From: Neurospora tetraspora
Taxonomy: Eukaryota; Ascomycota; Sordariomycetes; Sordariales; Sordariaceae
Length of the DNA: 64,000 nucleotides
Assembly (NCBI RefSeq): GCF_033439725.1
Contig: NW_026944393.1
Span: 558,001-622,000, forward strand
Reading direction: 5' to 3'
Position 1 is the first letter of the stretch; each line of letters starts with the position of its first letter. Below are positions 45,874 through 55,860 of this stretch, one piece after another. Made by a program: the position numbers and the translations under genes. The notes beneath the pieces were generated by a model. It saw nothing but the letters and a program-made list of their open reading frames with translations, ran no database searches and was not told where the DNA came from.

Positions 45874-46720
45874 CTACCCAACAAAATACTTCCTCATTGT
45901 CTCCCTATAAGCGTTGTACTTAATTGCGCTCAGCGGGTTTTCTTCTAAGTAATCCATCACTTTAGCCACCTCCTCTTTACTTATTTCCGTAGCGTAGGTC
46001 TTTTGTACATCTGCGACGGCGGCGTAGAGGGCTGATTCGCTTAGGTAGTTGGAGGTAGAGATAGTACGTCCAATAGCGCCAGCGCTTCTAAGGCCAAATT
46101 ACCTATTCCTCTCCACAGCCTCTACTATAACCCCTGCCATCCTCTTTAATACTTCCTTAGTTGTCTCTTTTATAACTTCTTCTTTTATATCCTCCTTAAC
46201 CTCTTCCCTAACATCGTCTCTAATATTTTCCGCCCACTCCTTACCCAAATCTCGCTGTATGTCCTCTATTTGACCGGCTATCTCTGCTCTGACTTGTTCT
46301 TCGAATTCGAGCTGGGCCCAGTCCTCCAGCTTTGAACAAGCCGTGTCGAATCCGGCGTCAATGGTGTCATCGATTCGGTGCCGGACACTGGAGGTTTCCG
46401 AGGTGTTGTACCGGCAGTTGTGATGGCATGTCTGGCTGTCGTGGTCATGGTGGGAAACTCTGCCAGGATCCAGGCAGGCGACTTCGAGATGTTCGACGCG
46501 CCTTTCAAGGGCCGCGTTGCGGGTGAGAAGCTGTTTTTCAAGGGCTGCGTTGTGGGTGAGAAGTTGTTAGATGATGAAGGATAATTTTCGTATGTCGGTT
46601 AAGGCTTCTACCGCGTCGAGAGCGGTGGGTAAGGGCGGGAGGGAGGGGAGCAGGGCGAGGTCGGAGGGGGTTGTGAATTGTAGGCGTTTTCCGTTTCGAT
46701 TTGTAGAGGAAGTTCGTTAG
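45874..46720 (-). pseudogene. Decayed gene for an unknown coiled-coil-like protein, about 280 codons
   Basis: One minus-strand frame runs from about 46.72 kb to a stop at 45874 with clear protein-like composition, interrupted by two stop codons. Near the start it reads LALLPSLPPLPTALDAV, then a duplicated module (LLTHNAALEKQ / LLTRNAALERR). Next come a Cys/His-containing segment, DDTIDAGFDTACSKLEDWAQ, a long charged amphipathic helix (EEVKEDIKEEVIKETTKEV), and an end in NPLSAIKYNAYRETMRKYFVG. I do not know the family. The charged helices suggest a coiled-coil or oligomerising protein without signal peptide. Both stops are TAA codons that could come from CAA by RIP-type change, and the region is moderately AT-enriched, so a host or repeat gene silenced by RIP is likely. 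A spliced functional gene is less likely. Confidence 0.6.
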
Positions 46721-47755
46721 CGGGTGACTAGGTATCATAAAGGTAGTACCTTGGGCTGGGGGGACGTACTCGATAGGGGGGAGAATTGCATTAACTCTTT
46801 AACTCTACGAAGCGTTCTACTCTATCGATTCGAACAATTAGTGGTTGCTTGGACCTACAATAACGCGTTTATTTTTGTAATCGAAGTAGGGAAGTAAGAA
46901 TCTGCTTGTACTTACTATTCGTTTACGTATTTAAATTGAAATTAATATTTAGGTAGTATTTTAAAGCTTACTAGAGGTAGTATAGGTAGGACTACTTAGT
47001 TGTGCCTTTTATACTTCGTAATATATTAATTCGTATACTGTAATCCTCGGGTTAATAATTTACCCGCTAGTACCGCCGTATAACCTTATAAGAAATATAC
47101 AATCTACGTCAATTCTTAGTCGACTACGAATATTAGCGAGCGAAAAGATTAATAGTAGTAAGGCTAACTATATTCGAGCTTCGACTAGAAGGGATAGGGT
47201 GTCTAAATAGATCGAAATATCTTTGACCGAAGTAAGAGAGTATAAATTATCCATTATGGCTCTGTATCGCTCCTTGGCTTCCAAGGGACGGTTTAGAAGG
47301 ACGATAAAAGTCGGCGGCTCTATTATAATAAAGCGCAGTCGAATGAACCTGCCCACGGATACTACTACCTGTTGTATAGTAGGGAGTGTAGGGGAGGATA
47401 TATTTCTAAATTCGACGGACTAGACATCCTCGGGGTAAATGAATAGGTAAAGAAGAATATTGCCCGTTTTATTAACGAAATAACTACGAAATATAAATAA
47501 AGCTGTTCGCTTCTCAATATTAATATATATATCGATTATTAAGTTTAATATATGCCGAGCGAGACCTATAGCATCCTAAATAATTTATTCAGTTCGAGAA
47601 ACCAAATCGATTTAGTAATTTATTTTATAATCGTTTATATCTAATGTAATTAATATATTGTCGCCGTAAAACCGATCGATACTATTAATAGAATCGTTAC
47701 TAATATAAATTTCAAAATAAGTTTATAAGTAGAGAGTAAACGAATAACCTACCGC
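46721..47755. other. Moderately RIPed sequence, unassigned
   Basis: AT-rich with TpA excess. A minus-strand open stretch at 47168-47423 (about 85 codons, with NRPLEAKERYRAIMDNLYSL) has protein-like composition and may be a fragment of a decayed gene, but no family was recognised. Nothing else is supported. Confidence 0.35.
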
Positions 47756-48440
47756 CTTCTCGTAAAGATATAACCGTCGGTCTAATTTATTATAATTAGG
47801 AGGTAAGATAGTAGAGAAGCTATTAACCGCAGTATCTCCACCCGCAGCCCTATTGAGAAGCCCCAATCCTTTCTATAAGTAAATTTAAGAAGTAGGAGTT
47901 GGCAAGTTTTTATAACTTCTCGACTATAGATTATATTACTTCGAATTGTAATAACCGGAGAAAGACAGACTAGCCACATATCCAAACGGATATATAACCT
48001 TAGGCCGTAGTAAATTAGAAAGAGGGAAGAAAGGGGAACGGTCCCGCCGCTCTCTCGTAAAGATGCAATTGTCGGTCTAGTTTACTATAACTAGGACGCA
48101 AGACAGCAAAGAAGCTACTGACCGCAACATCTCCACCCGCGGCCCTATCGAGAAGCCCCGGTCCTTTCAACTTCAACAGGTGAGCCTGAGGAGTAGGAGT
48201 TGGCAAGTTTTTATGGCTCTCGACTCAGAGGTCACGTTACTTCGAGTTGCAGCAACTGGAAAGAGACTGGACGGCCACATACCCAACGGATGGATATATG
48301 ACCTCAGGCCGTGATGAATTGGGAAAGGGGGCAGAAGGGGACGGCCTGCCGCTCTCTCGTGAAGATGCAACAAGTTGCATCGACTGGAAAGAGACTGGAC
48401 TCCTATGCATCTCCCTGGAGAGATGCACAGCATCAGAACC
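47756..48440. repeat. Tandem duplication, about 300-bp unit, two full copies and a partial third
   Basis: Units begin at about 47756, 48051 and 48353 with CCGC(C)...CTCTCGTRAAGAT. They share TCTCCACCCGC, GAGAAGCCCC, GTAGGAGTTGGCAAGTTTTTAT and AAAGAGACTGGACGGCCACAT-type blocks (given in parts). The first copy is strongly AT-shifted by transitions, the second mildly, and the third hardly at all. The duplication therefore straddles the edge of the RIP-affected region. Confidence 0.75.
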
Positions 48441-49954
48441 GCGGCGAATCGGGGAGACGGGCAAGAGGGCAAGAGGCAAAGGGGAGGGAGGGAGAATGGG
48501 GGTTGATATGAACGAAACCTTGGACCGGCCATGATCGTCTTCTGCGCACTACGAGTCCGATAGGGCTAGGCGGAGGCGAGGTCAGGTTTCTGACCGTGAG
48601 GAGGACAACGGTTGTGTAGGTGATACTCGGGCATCGGGGTTGTTGTTGTCATCGCCTAATTGATGCAATGGTTGTAGTATATGGGGCGCCGAGTCGGCCA
48701 TGGCGGTGGAGGTTGGATTAGGTTAGGAGGACTGGAGGTGGTGATGATGGGCAAAGGGACGAGACGACGTCAAAAGTGGAGGCAGAAATGGAACAGACGG
48801 AAAGGGTGTGTGAGTGACCAATTGAATTGATTGAGCAAAGTGCGGGTAGAAGATGGGGAGAAAAAGACAGCTCCCAAGGCCTGGGGAGGCCGGGTTCATA
48901 TACGCTTCCTCTGCCCCCTCTTTTTTCGTTACAGGGATTCTCTTGGCCAACCAGGTGGCTCCGTGAACGGGATGTGCAAGTCACTAACAGGAATGGGTGC
49001 GATTCTCACCAAATCTGTTACGGGTCTGCACATCCTATCAACGGAGCCCTACGTGGCCGGCCAAGGCGGGAGCTTACAGGGGTAAAAAAGTGGCCCCCGC
49101 GGCCTTGCTGGCATAGCTGCCTGCTTGGCAAAAGAGGTGGAGACTGGAGCCCGTCTTTTTGCTTGCTCTGCGAAACAAACGCCTGTGCACGTGACCGATG
49201 GCCACGCCGGGCCTCTTGATTGGTTGCTCGAGGATAATTATGGATGTGGCTGCGCGTGTGGCCGACGGCGTGGCTGACGCATACGCGACACAGACCAACG
49301 CGCTGGACGCCCGCAACGACATCTCTTTAAAGAAGTGCTGAGAAGTTGCGCCGCCGGTGCTGTCGCATCACATACCAACTTTGCCCCAGTCAAATGGCCA
49401 CCATATCCTCATTCCGTTGCGATGTCCGACGCTCTGTCCTCCGATAACACCTTTTCCTCATCAAGCCCGGTCAAAGTTGGAAGCACGCCTCGAATAAACA
49501 TGGAAGTGGTCCATGGAGAGAGCAACTGGCCCGGCGCATCGCTACTTTACCGGGTCAGATTGTCCGGTGGCCTGTGGGCCGTCATTGTCTTTCTTTCCCC
49601 CTTCCCTCGCCGCTAAGGGCTTTCTGACCGTCGTTGACCAGTATCCAAGTTGACCAGTTCGTGGGCACGGCTCCCAGTCGCCACTCCCCATAAAAGCTGC
49701 AGAATGAAGACAGGTGTCCATTAGCATGCATCCAGAGATATACGGGCAGCTGTGTATGTGCATCTTGAAAACCCCCGAAGAAAAGGTTTCGCCTCTGTCA
49801 TTATTTGCAGTGCCCCGGATCTATAAAACATCCTCTTCTGCTCTTATTTCCCTAGTCCATTTCCTTCCTTTGATTCATCCTCTCAGCACCGAGTACCTCA
49901 GTCAACGATCAACCTGTTAGGAAAAATCCATCAACAACCTGACCACCGCCCGTC
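48441..49954. other. Normal-GC intergenic region and promoter of the 49,955 gene
   Basis: Several short open frames overlap on both strands without domain or splice support. A TATA-like box (49822-49828) and CT-rich sequence lead up to the ATG at 49955. No RNA gene was recognised. Confidence 0.45.
49822..49828 (+). promoter_or_regulatory. TATA-like box (TATAAAA) upstream of the 49,955 gene
   Basis: TATAAAA, 127 bp ahead of the ATG, followed by a pyrimidine-rich stretch and a 5' leader. A plausible core promoter; transcription start not visible. Confidence 0.45.
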
Positions 49955-50455
49955 ATGTCATCATCCTCCATCGGGACCGGTCGCCCTGTACTCCAGGAGA
50001 AGGCTCTCTCCCGACAAGCTATCGATGACAACCGCGCCACTCTCCTCGAGGGCTCGGGCCGTGACGTCCAACGCCCCACGTCCCACGGTGGAAAAAACGC
50101 CCACAACACCGTTCAGCAGCCCAAGTGCCCCCAGTTTCTCATTGATGGCGTGACATGCATCACGTCTAATTACCCACCCCCACTGGACGAATATACGCGT
50201 TTTAGTCCCTACACCGTAGGGCTACACCTACATCAAGAAGACTGCAATAACGAGTTCAAGCTCAAGCAACCCACGCAAAACTTCATTCGATTCGAGTACT
50301 GCATCGAATCCTTCCATTACCCCGTCCACGTCTGCCAGGAGCCCACAATGTTTCAGGCTGATATTATGAGGAAGATGGAGTGGCACATTCGACTCCGCCA
50401 CTTCTTTGTCGACCTAGACCAGCAGCTTGAAGAGCTCGAGGACTACCTCTCCATG

Positions 50456-50487
<32 letters not shown>

Positions 50488-50671
50488 TTCTGCCAACAAC
50501 AACAACCTGGACGTGAACACGAACCTCACAGACACCGCCGCCCTAGCCAACTGGACCTCCTACGAACTCCCGGACAATGCGGCCGGCCCATCCTACTTCC
50601 CCTTGGTCGACCGCCGTGACCTTGATCGGTTCACCAACCTCCGGTACTGCCGACGGGTTGTATTCTCGTAG
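49955..50671 (+). CDS. Unknown protein, 238 aa to a TAG; the frame continues beyond it
   Basis: The ATG in CCGTCATGTC context opens a 238-codon frame. I do not recognise a family. Residues about 50-170 look globular, with CPQFLIDGVTCITSNYPPP, FIRFEYCIESFHYPVHVC and MEWHIRLRHFFVDLDQQLEELEDYL. Then comes a poly-Ser tract (13 Ser from a CTC/TCC repeat), an Asn run and a further ordered part ending DRFTNLRYCRRVVFS at TAG. There is no signal peptide. Five to six cysteines and paired His might be structural. The same frame stays open for 260 codons after the TAG, so this may be the first half of a 499-residue protein. The gene is the only plausible intact one in the right-hand half of the window apart from the retroelement. 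Confidence 0.55.
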
Positions 50672-51454
50672 TTTAACGGGGAGGGAAAGTGGCTGACGGG
50701 TCGCTGGCTCGTAGTCGCCTACGTTTTTGCCTCTACGTACGAAGCCGCTTGTAAGCTGGACGTCAAAGCCCTGTTATCACCGGGCTGCTCCGGTACCGTG
50801 ACCACTGCCCATGGTACAGGCTCAGGTACAGGTACAGGTACAAGTACCCACTATAATACTGACACCATGCTGGCTCTCCATGCCATCTCCTGGGCCCCGC
50901 AAAGCCGCATTCGTAGTGGTAACGATCCGGCGATCGGCAGATTTTACCAGCTTGAGCGGAGGCGGAAGAGGGCATCGGAGTTTTACATCTATCGGTACGA
51001 CGGTGGCGGCGGCGGCGACCAAACATCAGGAAAGCAGAGGAAGAAGAAGAAGATTGGCGCAACCACGACAACCTCAACCTCAACCCCCACTGTTGTGGAA
51101 ACCGAAGACAAGGCTGACACCACTATCACTACCATGACTACGACCACGAAGAAGACCGATATTGTGGAGGTTGAGGAGACGGGAACCAGCAGCAGCGGCG
51201 CGGAAAAGGAAACGGAGATGTTCCCTACCGTCTACTACGACCCCTACCAGAGAAAACGCAGACCGGACCAGATACTTGTCGATGCTGCCCCTGCCGGAGT
51301 ACCTATCCCCCAGGAACTCGAGGACCGTTGCCATCTCATTGATCGACTGTGGCCGGCTTTGATGACGGGTCAGTACATCCAGCAGGCGACGACGGATAGT
51401 GACGACCTTGAGTGGGATTGGATCGATGATTGGTCCAATACTTCTACCGAGTGA
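50672..51454 (+). pseudogene. In-frame continuation of the 49,955 gene after a single TAG (about 260 codons)
   Basis: The reading frame is the same as that of 49955-50671 and is separated from it only by the TAG at 50669-50671. It continues FNGEGKWLTGRWLVVAYVF, ASTYEAACKLDVKALLSPG, a Gly-Thr repeat, AIGRFYQLERRRKRASEFYIY, a Gly tract, a basic patch and a Thr-rich linker, and ends in a Trp/Asp-rich tail with TGA at 51454. There is no ATG near its start (the first in-frame ATG is about 65 codons in), so it is not an independent gene. Three readings are possible: a CAG-to-TAG nonsense change in one 499-aa gene; a cryptic intron that skips the TAG (a 96-bp GTATTC...TAAG choice keeps frame but has a weak donor); or stop-codon read-through. 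I favour the nonsense change. Confidence 0.5.
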
Positions 51455-53560
51455 GATGGACACATACGCTATGGATTCAACAGCGGCCGGAAGTGTATGC
51501 CAATTACAGGCGAGGCATCCCCGACCTTCAAAGGCTCATCGGCGGGCAGCTTCATTTAGGATCGAGGTTATGTCAGTAGTGATTAGAGGAGGATCAGCAA
51601 TAATACCGTAGTGTCTTTTACTTTGCAATGCACACCTTGCTCAACTTGTCTAGGCAATTCTACATCCAATTTACGTGTTTTCCTGCGACGACCGTGACTT
51701 CTGGTATTACCAGCCAGGGCTCCAAGCGCCTCGTGTCTTTGGCGTGACGAACAAGTGAGCCAGGTGCAAGTCAAGCGCATCAAGCCAAGGCACTTCCATA
51801 GCAAAGAGAGGTATTCTTCAGAGGATCAATCAACGGACAGCTGCATTTCGGATCGAGGTTATTCCAGTAGAGGAGGATCAGCAATAATAGCGTAATGTCT
51901 TTTTGCAAAAAAAACCGACCCTTGGAAAGTTCGTCAGCTCGAGACCTCAGTCAACTTGTCTACTCGGCAGGTCTCGAGTGACCGTGCCCTCGGCAAAAAG
52001 AAGGACGTCACTAGTCCGGACAAGTAGTAATTCTTCAGCGCTTAGTCAAGGCTCCCATGTCACAGTACACCGCCCAATCCATCACACTCGAGCAGGGAGG
52101 AGTCCAGGTGTATCTTTACGGAATGTTGGTATGAGCATTGGAAGAAATTTGAAGTAAGATAGAAGTGCCCACAGGTTGTTACAACATCTCATTGCTTCTC
52201 GGCCGCCTCACCACCGTCTCTCTTTCTTCCCCTCTCTCGATGATAACAAAAGCGAGCCGTCCAGAGCTCTCTTCCACCCCCGTATTGTATTCTCGGCTCC
52301 TTGTTCCTGATTACGACCTCCCTTTCCATTCATCGTCATGGTCCTTCTTCGGATATGTTTCACAATCTGGCTCGCCGAGGAGTTGCTGCTGCTGCCCTTC
52401 AAGACATGTGAGACGCGAGTAAGAATCCATGTGTGGATCGAAAATGCATCTTGCTCAACAGCGGCCTGGTTGCAATTGTTGCCAGCGGAAATCACACTTC
52501 TGTTCTCAGGGCAGGCGCGGGCCCGGGCACGGTCATGCATGATGGGCCGGTCTGCTTCCGGTCAGTGGGACCTGCTTTACAAATTTCCGAGATTGGCCAT
52601 TCAGAAATAACCTGGAAAGCCGTTGGCACCACAGGGCCAATTTGAAGAGGAAGTGGAAGTGGAAGTCACGACTGCTGGGTGCTTGCGGTACCGATCTGGA
52701 CCTGCCATCATAATTCACCCCACACCCGGACGTACGTGATCCGTCAACTCCATCGCACTTGCTTCTCGCTCACCACCCGTAGGTACCTAGGTATCTTGAT
52801 GACGATAAAGGGCAGTCACGGGGACTTGGCTCCATGCCCAGAATTGAATGAAGGTCACGACTCACGAGAGGGCTCTTTCCTTGCCTCACACCTCACATCG
52901 GCTTGGTTTCCACTTGGCTTGTTCGTGCCAAAGACAGGAGGCGCTTCGAGCTTCCAGTTCCAGTTCAATTCTTATCTCAGAAGCTCAGACGTCTCCATGT
53001 AATTTTTCGCTCCCTTCGGTCGCGGGCTTCGCCAAGAAGAAGGGGGCCATACGGCCCGTACGCAACGTATAAAGTCAAATATAAAATAATTCATCCTATT
53101 AAAAAGGTCTGTACGTAGTCTATACGCTATAGCTTTCTGTAGCTTATTATATTTAATATAGGCTTACCTATAGAAGACATATAAGCCGCGGATTAGGTTC
53201 TAAGTGTAAACTGAAATCAAACCCCTATAGTAAATACCTAGGACTATTTATTAACTAAGTAATAACATTACCACCACAATACTAATAAGGATATAAATTA
53301 GCAGAACAGTAAAGAAATAGCCAGGTATTCCAACGATATAAATCGTTTAATAATTAAATAGATAGAACTCAAATGCTTTTAGTATATTTTAAAGTATACA
53401 CTAAAATTAGATTTCCGTCTAGTCACCTCTTACTATTATAAATTTTAAGCTACAATTTAAGATGGAATAAAAGTAGGTATATACGTAGTACTCGTAAAGC
53501 ACAACCTTTGTGTGTATTTACTTTTTTAATATTTTAATTTATATGCGTTCAATTATTATT
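51455..53560. other. Intergenic region grading into RIPed DNA
   Basis: No supported gene. It contains a diverged tandem duplication at 51.53-52.05 kb. From about 53.06 kb the sequence becomes AT-rich with TpA excess. Confidence 0.45.
51531..52050. repeat. Diverged tandem duplication, about 289-bp period
   Basis: The segments starting at 51531 and 51820 share CAGCTKCATTT, GGATCGAGGTTAT, then GAGGAGGATCAGCAATAATA and GTCTTTT. Weaker similarity follows (TCAACTTGTCTA, ACCGTG, TATTCTTCAG). It resembles an old duplication of the 3' flank of the 49,955 gene. Confidence 0.6.
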
Positions 53561-55860
53561 AGTAATTACGATAGAGGAATTTTTCGACCCTAAATGGTAA
53601 ATTAATAACTTTATTTATACTATCATAAGTATTCCGACGGTAAGGAAGGAATATATTAATACGGTGTATAGTTTAATATATAATAACCGAGATATAATAT
53701 TAGTAGCAGCGATTAATTATAGTAAGAGTATTATTTCATATATTTTTTTAACGCTTACTAATAAAATCACAATATAAATCGTACCCTTTACTAAATTTAG
53801 CCAAGCCTAGGTTAACGATATTGTAAGGAAGGTAGAAGGCTCCAAACTTGTGTAGATAGATATTGAACTTTTTTTAAAAGTATGGAAAATTAGGAGAGGT
53901 ATCCCCTATTCCTTTTAATATAATATAACTTTAAAGTTAACTTTTAGGACTTTTAATACCTAGAAGTATAGAAGAATATTAAGCTAGGATTTTATACGTA
54001 TATTCTATTAGGCCTCGAATAAATATTAAATACTAAATTCAAAGCCGCGTTATATAGTCTAAATGTTTATAAATATATTAGTCTTTTTACTATCGACGAA
54101 TTGTATATTATTAGTAAATGAAGAGATTTCTAGGAAGACTTTATTCGGTTGAAGAATTTAAGGGGCCTTCTATTACGTAGGATCCTATAGCTCGGTTATA
54201 TTAGTACGCTAGACAGGGATAATTAAGAATTTATATTAGATTATAGTAGCTTTAATTAGTAGTAGGATCCTGCGGTTCGCTACGTATTATCCATACTAGT
54301 ATTAATAGACTAGAGATTAATATTATTATCTAACCGCTCCTCCGTATTTTAATTAAAGATCTACGGCGTTTATAGTTCTTAGTCGACGGCTATGCCCCTA
54401 AAATTGTACGAGAAATTCCGAAAATAATTATTTATATTAATAATAAGAAGAAGTTTAGGAATATAAGGTATATCCTTATTAATTATATAAGGGCTTTTGG
54501 TTGTTCTAAATTCTTTATTTATTAGGTAGTCCGCTATTACGATATTAAAGTTATATCCGTTAATTAACATATTATTTTAAGAGATTTTTCTAATAATACA
54601 GATTACTATATTATAATTGCGATGGTATTACTAGGTATGGGCATAGATATACTAAATATATAACGAATTATCTAATTTGGACTACCTAAAGAGGTTAGCC
54701 TTATAAATCTTTAGTACCGTTTTAAAAAAACAATGCAGAAAAATAAAGAAGGCTATAGTATAGTTTATTTCTTTATACTATACTATTGCTTCGACTACTT
54801 AGGGTAAGAAGAAAGCTTATTTAAGCGCTCTAAACCTGTTAAATTATATTAAGTATAGCGTATTGTAAAGGTAGTATATAGATTTACCCTCATAATTAAT
54901 AATAAATTTCGAAAAGTTACCCTTCTAAAATAAAGTGATAAAATTAGTAACGCTACCAGCCGACTAATTAACCGTAGAAGTGAAGTATTTAGCCAACTAA
55001 TTAATTAAAAGAATGAAATATTTTTAATTACACTAATACTACCGCGCTCTAAAGATATAACTCTTACGCTAGAAAATAATATTAAAACGTATTCTTTATT
55101 CGATTTTTCCGTTAAAGTTAAATAGATAGAGGTAGATAAAGGTAAATACAAAGAACTATCTAACACTATCAAGGGCTTTCTAAATGCCAGCTACTTCCGG
55201 AAATTTGCCTTGGATTATTTTTAAGAACCGTATAATGATTCGAATTTTAAGGACAAGAAATTAATAGAGTAGTAGTATTATTATAATAGTTACAATTACG
55301 AACTAGGAAAAGTGTTTAAATTTTTACTAAAGGATAAGGGGAAAGAGAGGCCGTTAATTAGTTTATTGGCTACTATAATTTTAAAAACATTTAACCGTTA
55401 GTACGAAAAATAAGTTTAAAATTTAGTACTTAATAAGGATTGTTTCTTCGATATTATCCTAGAATTCTTTATAATTCCTACGTTGCAAAATATAATTGCT
55501 AGACTCTTTTCGATATTTTGAAGTAAGAAGGGGGCGCTAAATAAATTATATTTTAAATCGTTCGATAAATTATTAGACAAAGTAGAGGAATTACGGCACT
55601 GGGAGTTTATTGACACTAAAGGGGAGCTATTGGTCAATTGGTATATAGATTCTCTTAATACTATCTTTGAAGAATAGGAAGAGGAGCGAGATATAAGAAA
55701 GAAAGTAAGGGATGAGGTAAAGGTTGTAAAGGCTATTGGCGAAGCTATTAAATAGACGGCTGGCTGGAAGCGGGTTTACTTTATACTATTAGAAGGTTTA
55801 TTGATACTAGTATAAAAGCGCTAGAAGTGCTTAAAATTCGATATAAATATAGTATATTGT
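53560..55860 (+). pseudogene. RIP-degraded RecQ-type SF2 helicase gene
   Basis: The plus strand shows helicase motifs in the right order and spacing. A motif I trace (NYSKS, expected NCGKS) lies at about 53.72 kb. VPFTKFSQAQVNDIV (motif Ia region) follows. Motif II with the DELH-like IDELYII is at about 54.10 kb, with FREDFIRLKNLRGLL-like sequence and STLDRD (motif III) after it. GMGIDI (motif V) and FGLPKEVSL, then the motif VI region (RFKKTM), lie at about 54.64-54.73 kb. Downstream, 55.5-55.85 kb keeps better-preserved coding traces (LRHWEFIDTKGELLVNWYID, VRDEVKVVKAIGEAIK). RecQ-type helicases of this kind occur as repeated, often subtelomeric genes in ascomycetes (telomere-linked helicases). 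Decay by transitions with many stops shows it is dead; no domain beyond the helicase core could be named. Whether it was a host gene or cargo of a repeat is open. Confidence 0.75.

Noticed and set aside
50798-51454. Independent 218-codon gene starting at 50798
   Set aside because: The apparent start is GTG, not ATG. The frame is continuous upstream with the 49,955 gene up to its TAG, so it is treated as a continuation.
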